Below, one piece after another: positions 7,951 through 16,267 of a stretch of DNA of 29,797 nt. Position 1 is the stretch's first letter; each line of letters opens with the position of its first letter. Source of the stretch: JBFHIZ01 sp041596215 (GTDB taxonomy: Bacteria; Bacillota; Clostridia; Lachnospirales; Lachnospiraceae); contig JBFHIZ010000026.1 in NCBI GenBank assembly GCA_041596215.1, positions 1-29,797 of the forward strand. The letters are read 5' to 3'. The translations under genes and the position numbers were made by a program. Below the pieces are notes generated by a model. It saw only the letters and a program-made list of their open reading frames with translations, ran no database searches and was not told the DNA's origin.

Positions 7951-7969
7951 TTCCCATCCTCCTTATATT

Positions 7970-9526
7970 TTAATTTTTATTTTCATATTCAACCACTCGA
8001 TTTCGGCCCAATTTTTTTGCCATATATAATGCTTCATCTGCTCGATCTATACTTTTTTCTAGACGTTTTGAAGTATCAACTTTTGCGAATCCGATACTAA
8101 TCGTTATTTTTTTAATTGGTGAAAAATCAAATTCTTCTACTTCTTTTCGAATTCGTTCCACGATACTTTTTGCTTCGTCACTATTTGTTTGTGGCAAAAG
8201 TAAGACAAATTCCTCGCCTCCAAATCTTGCAAAAATATCTTTGTCCCGAATTACTTCTCCTACAAGTTTTGCCAACGCCGTTAATACATTATCGCCTTCT
8301 AAATGTCCATAAGTGTCATTTACCATTTTAAAACGATCAATATCTAACATGGCAACACAAATGTTGCTTTCATCTCGTATTGCTTTTCGTAATTCTTTTT
8401 CTGAAATTTCAAAAAAGAATCTTCTATTATAGATTTTTGTAAGTTGATCGATCATTGCTAATTTTTGTACTTCTATCTGTTTTTTTATGAGAAATAATGC
8501 CATGCTTGTTGTTATCAACATAATCAATATGGAAAAAATAACCCATCTTATATTATTTCTTTTTAAAATCTTGACTTCATCATCAATGGATATTGAAATA
8601 AAATATCCAATATTCTCTCCTGCAATATTTCTTATAGATGCTGCTTGCACCAAATAATATGCATCCTTATATTTTATTTCTTTACTAAATGATTTTTCTT
8701 CTTTTAAATCTTTGTCCATTTCTTTGACTAATTTTTTTATAAAGGAATCATCTTTATATATTTTTAAACTATTATCGCTATTTTCCATAATCTCAAGTGT
8801 CGAAGCATCCATATAGTAATCTTTTGAAATAAAGCTTTCAACATAATCGTCTAGCGTTTCTTCATATGCAGAGCGCTTTACCACTTCTTTTTTCATAATA
8901 AATCCAATATCAGTACTTATCAAATTGTACTTATATAAATCACTCAAAATATTTTCAACTGATATTGATAATTCTGCGCTTCCAATGTGTTCTTGTTGAT
9001 ATTCTAATGGATAAACATATCGATAACCATTAAAAATTCGACCTTCTTCAAATCCAGAAACAAAATGTTCTTCTTCATTTGCAATTCGAACCGATTCACG
9101 TATGGAAAACAAATTATCCCCATATAATTCTGGGTAATGCACTCTTAAAAAACTTTCCCCATCGGAAAAGTGAAAATGCATTTGTTTAAAATTATAATCC
9201 AAAAGTAATGCGTAAAAATCTTCAAAATACAAGTATAACTCTCCACGGAGCATATCTTTTTCTTCAGAATTCGCATTTCCTGCCTGTGCAAAAATTTCTT
9301 TTACTTCATCAGAATTAATCTCCGTTTCAAATATAAAATCAGAAAATTGTTCGTAAGTTGTAAATATTTGTTCAATGGAGTTATCAAATAACTTCGTTTT
9401 ATATTCTAAATATTCATTATAATTATTTCTATAATCAATCATTATATAAAGATTAACAATCAAAAGAATAAATAGAATTAAGAATATAACAAATGCGCTT
9501 AAGCGTTTATTTAATTTATCTATCAT
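7970..9526 (-). CDS. Membrane diguanylate cyclase with dCache-like sensor and GGDEF domain
   Basis: This 518-residue protein should make c-di-GMP from two GTP in response to an extracellular signal. A membrane helix (~11-31) and a second at ~327-347 bracket an extracellular region of about 295 residues whose features (HFSDGESFLRVHYPELYGD, GYRYVYPLE, IGYFISISID) resemble a double Cache sensor. The cytoplasmic GGDEF domain (~355-515) has DQLTKIYNRRFF, LDIDRFKMVNDTYGH, the active-site variant GGEEF (436-440), and R427xxD430 five residues before it, an intact product-inhibition I-site. No EAL domain is present. A candidate promoter is seen at 9573-9578. The next genes downstream (rubredoxin and rubrerythrin fusion) follow within 19 bases, suggesting an operon. 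The sensed ligand is unknown. Confidence 0.92.
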   Translation of the reverse strand: MIDKLNKRLSAFVIFLILFILLIVNLYIMIDYRNNYNEYLEYKTKLFDNSIEQIFTTYEQFSDFIFETEINSDEVKEIFAQAGNANSEEKDMLRGELYLYFEDFYALLLDYNFKQMHFHFSDGESFLRVHYPELYGDNLFSIRESVRIANEEEHFVSGFEEGRIFNGYRYVYPLEYQQEHIGSAELSISVENILSDLYKYNLISTDIGFIMKKEVVKRSAYEETLDDYVESFISKDYYMDASTLEIMENSDNSLKIYKDDSFIKKLVKEMDKDLKEEKSFSKEIKYKDAYYLVQAASIRNIAGENIGYFISISIDDEVKILKRNNIRWVIFSILIMLITTSMALFLIKKQIEVQKLAMIDQLTKIYNRRFFFEISEKELRKAIRDESNICVAMLDIDRFKMVNDTYGHLEGDNVLTALAKLVGEVIRDKDIFARFGGEEFVLLLPQTNSDEAKSIVERIRKEVEEFDFSPIKKITISIGFAKVDTSKRLEKSIDRADEALYMAKKLGRNRVVEYENKN

Positions 9527-9572
9527 ATATTCCCTTTCTTTCCGTTAACCGTACTTATTTTTAGATATAATT

Positions 9573-9578
9573 ATTATA
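9573..9578 (-). promoter_or_regulatory. Candidate -10 of the diguanylate cyclase/rubredoxin operon
   Basis: TATAAT on the minus strand lies 47 bases before the ATG; the -35 region is poor. The rest of the 146-base gap (9527-9672) holds a short hairpin (TCTGTA/TACAGA, 9608-9623) without a strong T-run. It could be a weak terminator for the sortase gene. Confidence 0.4.
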
Positions 9579-9672
9579 TCATATTTTATTGTATAAGCGA
9601 AAAGGTTTCTGTAAGCCTACAGATTAGAATATTCTGATTGTTTCTTTCACATTTTTATAAATTGTTTTTTAT

Positions 9673-10476
9673 TCAAAATGATGTTAATTTTCCATATACC
9701 GTATATCTTGCATTATCAAATTCATAAGAACAAGTGCACAAAGTAATAATTCGGTCTTCAAAATTTACCGGGACTTTTGATTTAAATGATGAATTTTCTT
9801 TTAGGAATGCAATATAAGTTTCAAACTCCTTCTTCTCTTCAAATTCAAAACATACCGATTCATAATCCCCATCAACAATAACTCCTGCAAATAATTCAAT
9901 CATATAATCTCCTTGGGGCGTATATAAAATCATTGTTGGAAATTTATCATAATATGCTTGTTCTTTATAATTCGTTAATGTAGCAAACATCGATCCATCT
10001 TTCATATGGTGCCCATAAAGTATGGTATTCTTACTTGAAAAATCATTTTGATTACGATAATCCATAAAAATAGAACCTTTTGCATTTTCCTCCTTGGTAA
10101 ACAAATGAGTAAGATAGTAGGAATTATCACTGCCTTTTACAACCGGATAATTAATTTCGGAATCCAAAGAAAGAATCCAACCTACCACATCCGTATTCTT
10201 CTCTTCTAAAATACTAAAATCCACTTCACTTTTATGCTCTGTCTGTTTCTTATATATCATCATTTCATCTTTCATAGAATATGCAATCTTCTCTTTTATT
10301 TCTTTCTCATGAGATACTTTTATCGATTGAGATAGTTCTAAATAAATATGATCCCCTATTTTTTTTTCTATTTTGTCTAAAAGCAAAACCAATCCAAAGC
10401 CTATTGTTACTATCACAAAAAATATATATACCATATTTTGCAGCTTAAAGGAATTTGGTTTTTTCTTGTCTTTCAT
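9673..10476 (-). CDS. Class B-type sortase
   Basis: This 267-residue membrane-anchored transpeptidase probably attaches the neighbouring MPKTG surface protein to peptidoglycan. A cytoplasmic basic N-terminus is followed by one membrane helix (~16-33) and an extracellular catalytic domain. Class B features are DVVGWI, INYPVVKGSDNSYYL, GSIFMDYRN and ILYGHHM. The catalytic triad is readable as H156 (YGH), C249 in TLCTC and R257 in NARYTVYGK. Length fits class B (about 230-270). The gene is 46 bases after the surface protein gene, in the same direction and with no terminator between, so they are likely co-transcribed. Class B enzymes of staphylococci use NPQTN, whereas clostridial ones (for example C. 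difficile SrtB) accept xPxTG-like sites, which fits the MPKTG here. Substrate pairing is inferred from context. Confidence 0.92.
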   Translation of the reverse strand: MKDKKKPNSFKLQNMVYIFFVIVTIGFGLVLLLDKIEKKIGDHIYLELSQSIKVSHEKEIKEKIAYSMKDEMMIYKKQTEHKSEVDFSILEEKNTDVVGWILSLDSEINYPVVKGSDNSYYLTHLFTKEENAKGSIFMDYRNQNDFSSKNTILYGHHMKDGSMFATLTNYKEQAYYDKFPTMILYTPQGDYMIELFAGVIVDGDYESVCFEFEEKKEFETYIAFLKENSSFKSKVPVNFEDRIITLCTCSYEFDNARYTVYGKLTSF

Positions 10477-10522
10477 AAACCTACTCCATATTTTTTGAAA
10501 AAACTTGTTCGTTGTTTTCTTT

Positions 10523-11941
10523 TTAGTTCATTTTCCTTCTTCGGCTCACATATCCTATAAGAAAGAATATAGCTGCTAAAGCAGCAAACAGAGGGAATCC
10601 TATTTTTGCAATCAAAATCTTAGATTTTTCGCCAGTTTTTGGCATTCCTTCATATACTGCACCTTTTACATCCTCAAAATAACTAATCCCATCCTCCCTA
10701 TCGATACCTTGGTCTCCTGGGATGTTGTCTATGCTATTTGATGAACTGTTTCCAGAATCATCATAAGAATCACCGGAACTATCCTTTGGATCTTCACTTG
10801 AATTCTCATTGGAAGGCTCCTTTGATCCATCATCCGAAGTATCATTTGCCTCCCCTCCCGAAGCATCTCCTGCTGGTGGCTCCACAACGGTTCCTTCATA
10901 TAAATCTCCTATTTTCATATATGGATAAAAATGACCCTCTGCAGAATTATTAATTATACTGTCCGCAATAATGCCCCCTTCAAAATTACCTGTTCCATCT
11001 GCAATCGTTACTTTTGCCTTTGTTGCCACCATATGTCCTGCAATATAATCGCTATTTACTGACGTTGCATTTGGAAAATTCCATATTAACTTCATGCCAT
11101 CCGTATTTAGTTGACCAGCTTCTAATATCCCACTTGCCATATTTTTTAATGAATTGCTATTATTGAAGGATTGTCCATCAGAAAACAAAATTCCTTTTTC
11201 TCCTGTATTTTCTGATTCTGCAAACGAAGTATATTCAAAAGAAAGTAAAATATCGGTCACTCCAGAAATTGATATCACATATTCTTGTTCCGAAAAATCA
11301 TTTACACTTGATACACCATTTAATTGAATATAATTCACTTGATCATAAATACTTTTCGAAATGACAATTGATTGATATTCATCAAGTGGCAAATTAAGTA
11401 CATATCCATTTATAGCGTCCCCTATAATATTTTCTTCTGTTACCGCATAAGCCTTCGATACAATATCTGCTGATTGACCTTCTAAGGTTAAAAATGCTGA
11501 TGACAAATCTATAAATGGTGTTTCATTGGTGTACGCAACGAAACTACTACCCATGTCACTAACCAATGTCGAATGATAATATACTGGTTGTGCAATATAT
11601 TCTGAATATGAATCCAATCCTGCTAAAAAGCTTGAAATTGCTGTTCCATTGTAGTTTCCAACACTTACTATATTTGCCAAATAGGAAGGTTCAATTGCTG
11701 CATCTCCAAAATTAGCAATTTCTACATCTCCTCCTGCAACAATCCCCCCCACATTATGATTTAATAATGTAGCATTTCCATTAATAAAATACTGATAGTC
11801 ACTTAAAATTTGTTGAATAGATATGGATTTATCATAAGGTATCCCATCTGCAAATGCATTTGCTTTCGAAAAAATAACACCTCCCATAAATATTAAAATC
11901 CAAATATAAACCTTATAAATTTTTTTCTTTGCTTTCCACAT
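10523..11941 (-). CDS. Secreted choice-of-anchor-A surface protein with MPKTG sorting signal
   Basis: This is a 472-residue protein. Residues 1-31 form a signal peptide (KANAFA-DG). Residues ~40-345 resemble the choice-of-anchor A domain: an early VGGIVAGGDVEIANFG block and a late LIWNFPNATSVNSDYIAGHM...ADGTGNFEGGIIADS block. A Ser/Asp/Glu/Gly-rich wall-spanning linker (~357-415) follows, then MPKTG (433-437), a hydrophobic helix (~441-464) and the tail SRRRKMN: a complete sortase signal with Met in place of the usual Leu. The frame extends ten codons upstream to an ATG at 11971, but AGGAGG lies inside that extension four bases before the ATG at 11941, so 11941 is the true start. The class B sortase follows. 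The promoter has SARP-like repeats. Its ligand or structural role is unknown. Confidence 0.88.
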   Translation of the reverse strand: MWKAKKKIYKVYIWILIFMGGVIFSKANAFADGIPYDKSISIQQILSDYQYFINGNATLLNHNVGGIVAGGDVEIANFGDAAIEPSYLANIVSVGNYNGTAISSFLAGLDSYSEYIAQPVYYHSTLVSDMGSSFVAYTNETPFIDLSSAFLTLEGQSADIVSKAYAVTEENIIGDAINGYVLNLPLDEYQSIVISKSIYDQVNYIQLNGVSSVNDFSEQEYVISISGVTDILLSFEYTSFAESENTGEKGILFSDGQSFNNSNSLKNMASGILEAGQLNTDGMKLIWNFPNATSVNSDYIAGHMVATKAKVTIADGTGNFEGGIIADSIINNSAEGHFYPYMKIGDLYEGTVVEPPAGDASGGEANDTSDDGSKEPSNENSSEDPKDSSGDSYDDSGNSSSNSIDNIPGDQGIDREDGISYFEDVKGAVYEGMPKTGEKSKILIAKIGFPLFAALAAIFFLIGYVSRRRKMN

Positions 11942-12028
11942 AGTTCCTCCTATTATTCTTAATATATACAAAGAATCATCCTACTTTCTTATGTTTTCTA
12001 TAAAATGCTTTCTTTAACAATAGTATAT

Positions 12029-12072
12029 TAGTGATTAATTATAGTAATCACTACTGAACATATTCTGAACAT
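12029..12072 (-). promoter_or_regulatory. Surface-protein/sortase promoter: inverted repeat around -10 and 11-bp-period direct repeats
   Basis: The -10 TATAAT (12043-12038) occupies the 7-base centre of a perfect 9-bp inverted repeat (TAGTGATTA 12029-12037, TAATCACTA 12045-12053). Upstream in the minus-strand sense, CTGAACAT occurs twice (12054-12061 and 12065-12072, plus-strand reading) with an 11-bp period, ending 10 bases before the -10. The -35 position reads AGAATA, far from consensus. Direct repeats at 11-bp spacing overlapping a poor -35 are the known site type for SARP/OmpR-fold activators, and such a regulator is encoded just upstream. Confidence 0.6.
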
Positions 12073-12088
12073 GTTTAAACTGCTTTAC

Positions 12089-12145
12089 AAAAAAAAAGAT
12101 ATGTTTTTCTTCCATGTATCGAAAGAATCCATATCTCTTTTTTTA
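12089..12145 (-). terminator. Intrinsic terminator after the two-component operon
   Basis: GATATG (12098-12103) pairs with CATATC (12130-12135). An inner stem pairs TTCTTCC with GAAAGAA (one G-U). The hairpin is followed on the minus strand by nine T (12097-12089). It ends transcription of the response-regulator gene and insulates the surface-protein promoter that follows. T-rich sequence on the plus strand makes it potentially bidirectional. Confidence 0.85.
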
Positions 12146-12190
12146 TATACAATAAAATATATTTTCTATATAAAAATCAAAACAAATTAC

Positions 12191-13312
12191 TTATAATTCA
12201 TTTGCACGATGATATAAATCCTGCAATTTTTTTCCCGGTAGTATACCTAGTTCAGATTGATATAATTCGTTGATTTTTTGATAATACGTAATTAAAGAAG
12301 TCTTGTCTCTATTTATAAAATATAATTTCATCAATTTCTCATTTAAATCATCTTCAAAAGGTGATTTTACCAATGCATTTTGAAGAATACGTTCTGCATT
12401 TCCATAATCCTTTATACTTGTATAGTACATGAAAAAAGCGGAAACCAAATCTCGGTATATTCGTAAATATTTTTCTCTCTTACTCTGCGACCAGCGATAT
12501 TCGTGTTCCTCTAAATAATTCCCTTTATATAGCAATAAAGCATTTTCGTATTTTGGTATGCTCTCTTCCGTTATTTCTATCTTTTCTTTTGTGATCTTCT
12601 GAAAAGCAACCGTATCTAAATATATTTCTGGAAGTTCCAACTTATAACATCCATTTGTAAAAATAAGTGAAAACTTTATATTTCCCGCAAGCAATGTTCT
12701 TTTGATTTTATAAATTGTAGTATGTAAATACATATTAATTTTATCTGTTTCACACTCTGGCCAAATCACTTCCATAATTTTCCACTTTGGAACTTCTTTA
12801 TTTAAGTTTTCTAATAAAAACGCAAAAAGTTCCTCCGCTTTTGAAGTACGCCATTTCATTTGCTTTGTAGAACCTTCCCCAAATACTTGTAATCTTTTAA
12901 AACAATATATTTGAGCACTATTTGATTTACTAAATTCTGCTTTCTTTTTCAGTCGTTCTTTTTTTAATTTTGGCAATATCCTTTCAATTTCTTCTGAAGA
13001 TATCGGTTTCAGAAGATAATCAATGGCATTTACATGAAAAGCTTCAATTGCATATTTATTGTATGCCGTTACGAATATAATCGGAATATCCTTCCTCGCA
13101 TCCATCATTTTTCCCGCAAATTCCAATCCTGACATTTCTGGCATTTCAATATCAAGAAATATAACATCCGTGGTTTTCTCTTCTATTTTTATAAATGCTT
13201 CCTTCGCAGATAAAAATTTATCCTTTACTACGATTTCTCCCGTTTTTTCAAGAAAAATTTGAAGAACATCAATTGCTGGTTTTTCATCATCAATTACAAT
13301 GGCATTTAACAT
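12191..13312 (-). CDS. Response regulator with REC, OmpR-like and BTAD domains (SARP type)
   Basis: This 373-residue cytoplasmic transcription factor is the likely partner of the LytS-type kinase encoded 28 bases upstream. REC domain (~1-120): acidic pocket D8, D9, E10, phosphoacceptor D54 in FLDIEMPEMSG, T82 and K102 (LLKP). A winged-helix DNA-binding region (~140-235: VFG, RTSKAEELFAFLLEN, KWKIMEVIWPE, LHTTIYKIKRTL, Y-K-L-E) follows. A C-terminal bacterial transcriptional activator domain (~240-373: LDTVAFQ, YKGNYLEEHEYRW, ALVKSPFEDDLNEKLMKLYF) completes it. This is the SARP layout with an added receiver. LytS kinases usually pair with LytTR-type regulators, so the swap is notable. The next operon downstream has SARP-like direct repeats in its promoter, making it the obvious candidate target. 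AGGAG precedes the ATG. Confidence 0.88.
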   Translation of the reverse strand: MLNAIVIDDEKPAIDVLQIFLEKTGEIVVKDKFLSAKEAFIKIEEKTTDVIFLDIEMPEMSGLEFAGKMMDARKDIPIIFVTAYNKYAIEAFHVNAIDYLLKPISSEEIERILPKLKKERLKKKAEFSKSNSAQIYCFKRLQVFGEGSTKQMKWRTSKAEELFAFLLENLNKEVPKWKIMEVIWPECETDKINMYLHTTIYKIKRTLLAGNIKFSLIFTNGCYKLELPEIYLDTVAFQKITKEKIEITEESIPKYENALLLYKGNYLEEHEYRWSQSKREKYLRIYRDLVSAFFMYYTSIKDYGNAERILQNALVKSPFEDDLNEKLMKLYFINRDKTSLITYYQKINELYQSELGILPGKKLQDLYHRANEL

Positions 13313-13340
13313 CTCTTTATACTCCTCATATCCACTTTTC

Positions 13341-14531
13341 TTAGAAACAATCCATTGGAATTTTAAGTGTTACTATTGTTCCCACTTCTTCCGTACTTTG
13401 GATATCAATTTCTGCATGCTCATAACTTTTTACACGCTTACTAATATTCGAAAATCCGATTCCCTTATTTTCTATAATTCTTAATTGTCCTAATGTTTCC
13501 TTAGACATTCCTGCTCCATTATCTCGAACAACTATAATTAACATCTCTTCTTTTTTCTTCACAGAAATAAAAATAGTTCCTCCGTTTTCTTTTTTACACA
13601 GTCCATGTTTAATGGAATTTTCCACAAAGGGCTGAATACAAAAAGAAGGAATTTCCATTGATAAAAGTGATGGGTCAATATCATATTGAATTTGAATTAA
13701 ATCCCCAAACCTTGCTTTTTCTATTTCCGTATAAGACGTGATGATTTGAATTTCTTTTTCCAATGAAATTCGTCCTGGCTTTTGATTGAAATCAAATATA
13801 AGTCTTAGATACTTACTAAAATTAACAAGCAATTTTGCTGCTTTTTCGCTATCTGTATAACAAAAAGATACCATAGTATTAATGGCATTGTAAATAAAAT
13901 GTGGTTTGATCTGCGCTTGCAAATATGCCTGTTCGTTATTTTTTGCTTCCTCATTTGCTTTTACCAATGCCGCTAAATTTGCTTGTCCATATTGCATTAA
14001 AACCTTTGCTAATAAATAAGAACAAAGGAACATAAAACATGCAACAAAAATTTCCATAAGTATAATCCGATCTAATTGCCCTTCCAGATAAACTTTAAAT
14101 CCAGTTAAAAAGATAGCAAATATACTAATATGAAAAATTCGTCGTGTTAGTTTAATATTTGAAAAAATACTAGAAATAAAAATAGGCAACATATAAGAAG
14201 ATAATAAAACGGTTGCCAAATCATGTGTCATGGATAAATAAAAAGAAAATACAACAAAGAGCAGAACGGAAAGATATTCTTTCACAATTAAAGAAATTCG
14301 TGAAGAATGAACAAGCACACCTATACTTGTATTTAAAACAAGTATTGCAACTGCTGGAATCAAAATATAGTTTTGTAAATAAATTGGCGCCAAATACACA
14401 AAAATATTTCGTATTGCAAAATACCAGATTACATGTGCTAAAATAATAAGAAATCCAATAATATGCGCTGCATTTACAATATAAAGACACCATATATTTA
14501 AATCAATTGGAGTATTTTTCTCTTCTTTCAT
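13341..14531 (-). CDS. LytS/YehU-family sensor histidine kinase
   Basis: This 396-residue integral membrane kinase has about six hydrophobic segments in residues ~12-180 and a short linker. The His_kinase domain contains the phosphoacceptor H211 in QIKPHFIYNAINT. The ATP-binding domain carries the N-box VENSIKHG (N305 region) and the G1 box DNGAGM (337-342), with GIGFSNISKRV later. All catalytic motifs are present. The membrane part is not recognised as a specific sensor family, so the stimulus is unknown. It is the first gene of a two-gene operon with the SARP-type response regulator, preceded by a good promoter at 14588-14616 and an AAGGGG ribosome binding site. Confidence 0.9.
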   Translation of the reverse strand: MKEEKNTPIDLNIWCLYIVNAAHIIGFLIILAHVIWYFAIRNIFVYLAPIYLQNYILIPAVAILVLNTSIGVLVHSSRISLIVKEYLSVLLFVVFSFYLSMTHDLATVLLSSYMLPIFISSIFSNIKLTRRIFHISIFAIFLTGFKVYLEGQLDRIILMEIFVACFMFLCSYLLAKVLMQYGQANLAALVKANEEAKNNEQAYLQAQIKPHFIYNAINTMVSFCYTDSEKAAKLLVNFSKYLRLIFDFNQKPGRISLEKEIQIITSYTEIEKARFGDLIQIQYDIDPSLLSMEIPSFCIQPFVENSIKHGLCKKENGGTIFISVKKKEEMLIIVVRDNGAGMSKETLGQLRIIENKGIGFSNISKRVKSYEHAEIDIQSTEEVGTIVTLKIPMDCF

Positions 14532-14587
14532 TCACGCGCCCCTTCTATACATCAAGTTACTTATATCTTCAAAAAAATATTTCTTTC

Positions 14588-14616
14588 ATTATAGAACGGC
14601 ATTATTTTAAATACAA
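14588..14616 (-). promoter_or_regulatory. Promoter of the two-component operon
   Basis: TTGTAT (14616-14611) and TATAAT (14593-14588) on the minus strand are separated by exactly 17 bases, upstream of the kinase gene. It is a near-consensus vegetative promoter. The CTGAACAT repeats seen at the surface-protein promoter are absent here, so autoregulation through that motif is not indicated. Confidence 0.65.
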
Positions 14617-14651
14617 CCTATTTACTATGATCTCATAATAAATTGCATATA

Positions 14652-16127
14652 TTAATTATGTTCAATCCGAAGATCCACACCTAAAACCCCAATAATTGTT
14701 TGATTGTCTAGCAATGGAATACTCATCGTAATGCAAGGCGATTTGGAAATTCCCGAAATATATATATCCGAAACAAACATTTCTCCTTTCATTGCCTCCG
14801 TAAACCAATTTCGAATCGAAGCATTTTGTATACCTGCTTTTGGAATAGAATATATAAATTCACCTTCCTTATTATTTGTCCATATTGCTTCTACGTATTC
14901 TTTTTCGTTTATAAATTGATCCAAAACTTTTTTATTATAGGTAAATCCACCTATGTTTTTAATTTCCTCTAATAATTCGTTACGAATTATAGGATGCACA
15001 TCTTTATATATTTCTTTACATTTCTTTTCAAGCGTTGTTTTTGCATTTCCCAAAATATCTAATTGATATTTTCCTGTAACATTTTCTAAATTAGAGGATA
15101 TATCACTTAAAATACCTTCAATATCCATCATTTTTTTCGTATGTTTATGTTGTTCCTTAATATGACCATTAATTCCCTCAATTTCTTCCGTCACTTTTTT
15201 ATATGCATTTTTAGTCTCTTCTAAATCAGAATATACTTTTTCAGATAATTCAATATTATTTATCAAATCTTTGTTCATAGTCCCAAGACTATCTTCTATT
15301 TGCAAAAAGGAATTCGTAATCTTAGTAAGTCCACTATTTACTTTTTCTGCTTTTGTTACCGTATCTTTTACCTTTTTATTTTCTTCCTTGGACTTTTCTT
15401 TTACATTGGCAATACTATCATCAATCCGACTCATAATATTAACAATTTCTCCAATAGACCCAGAGCTTTCTTCTGCTAAATTTCCAATTTCTTCTGCTAC
15501 GACAGCGAATCCTTTTCCTGCCTCTCCGGCTCTTGCGGATTCAATCGATGCATTTAAAGCAAGTAATTTTGTTTGCTTATAAAATTTTTGAACAGATGTT
15601 AGAATCTCTGAAATTTGAACGATTCCTACATATAATTCATCAATCGATTCCATCGTAAAGTTGCTAGATTTCGCCAGATTTTCAACCATCTCAATAATCT
15701 TATATACTTCATTCATTTGTTCCTCAACAGTGCCTTTTGATTCCTTTGTTGTATCTGTCAAAGTTTCCGAAGAAGCTTTTAACAAATTCGTATTTTCTTT
15801 TATTAAAAAAGCCGTATCCAAAGAATTCGATATTTTCTCCTTACTCATTTCATTAACTTGATGTAAATGTTTTGAGCTTTCCACCATGGATTCTGATGTT
15901 TCTTTCTGTTGCTCTACAATTTTCATGATTTTAACGGACGAATCTTCAATTTGATTTTCTACTACTTGCATACTAAATAATTGAGATAACACCTCATATT
16001 GAAATTTCTCAATCACACTAACTATTTTTTGTTCTTTTTTTACAAAGTCTTCTTTTTTTATTTCCTCATTCAAACTTAATTCAATGCTATTTTCCAATTC
16101 ACTTACAAGTTTTTTTAGTCGCTTCAT
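14652..16127 (-). CDS. Soluble methyl-accepting chemotaxis-type protein with C-terminal Cache domain
   Basis: This 491-residue protein has no membrane segment or signal peptide and should be cytoplasmic. Residues ~1-370 are coiled-coil, centred on the MCP signalling tip (QTKLLALNASIESARAGEAGKGFAVVAEEIGNLAEESS, ~185-222), which contacts CheA/CheW. Residues ~375-491 look like a Cache domain (EFIYSIPKAG, IRNWFTEAMKG, SDIYISGISKSPCITMSIPLLDNQTIIGVLGVDL). In the usual layout Cache comes first and is extracellular; here it is last and inside the cell. It may sense a cytoplasmic metabolite and feed the chemotaxis or a related kinase array. AAGGAG lies seven bases before the ATG. It is downstream of an unrecognised gene but separated from it by a terminator. 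The ligand is unknown. Confidence 0.88.
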   Translation of the reverse strand: MKRLKKLVSELENSIELSLNEEIKKEDFVKKEQKIVSVIEKFQYEVLSQLFSMQVVENQIEDSSVKIMKIVEQQKETSESMVESSKHLHQVNEMSKEKISNSLDTAFLIKENTNLLKASSETLTDTTKESKGTVEEQMNEVYKIIEMVENLAKSSNFTMESIDELYVGIVQISEILTSVQKFYKQTKLLALNASIESARAGEAGKGFAVVAEEIGNLAEESSGSIGEIVNIMSRIDDSIANVKEKSKEENKKVKDTVTKAEKVNSGLTKITNSFLQIEDSLGTMNKDLINNIELSEKVYSDLEETKNAYKKVTEEIEGINGHIKEQHKHTKKMMDIEGILSDISSNLENVTGKYQLDILGNAKTTLEKKCKEIYKDVHPIIRNELLEEIKNIGGFTYNKKVLDQFINEKEYVEAIWTNNKEGEFIYSIPKAGIQNASIRNWFTEAMKGEMFVSDIYISGISKSPCITMSIPLLDNQTIIGVLGVDLRIEHN

Positions 16128-16156
16128 TTATTTTCTCCTTAACAATTATATTTTTT

Positions 16157-16199
16157 CAAAAAAAAAAGACAAAAGGGGACTTAATGACTCCTTTGTCTT
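16157..16199 (-). terminator. Intrinsic terminator after the unrecognised 201-residue gene
   Basis: A roughly 11-bp stem with one bulge (AAGACAAA...TTTGTCTT arms, 16166-16199) is followed on the minus strand by about eight T. It separates the gene ending at 16268 from the Cache/MCP gene starting at 16127, although read-through is possible because no convincing separate promoter for the latter is visible. Confidence 0.8.
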
Positions 16200-16267
16200 C
16201 TTTTCATATATTAGTACATTCTTCCTAGAAAGTCAAGAATTCAGTCCTCCATTTTCTTTCTTTTCTT

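Noticed and set aside
9527..9672. c-di-GMP riboswitch upstream of the GGDEF gene
   Set aside because: The gap contains only a short hairpin and AT-rich sequence; none of the conserved GEMM core motifs is visible. The same was checked at 19988-20080.
11942..11971. Ten-codon N-terminal extension (ATG at 11971) of the surface protein
   Set aside because: The AGGAGG ribosome binding site for the ATG at 11941 lies inside it, and the signal peptide is complete from 11941.
16145..16172. TTGTCT-16-TATAAT as promoter of the Cache/MCP gene
   Set aside because: The -35 lies in the terminator stem and the transcription start would fall on the ribosome binding site, leaving about 10 bases of leader; not credible.
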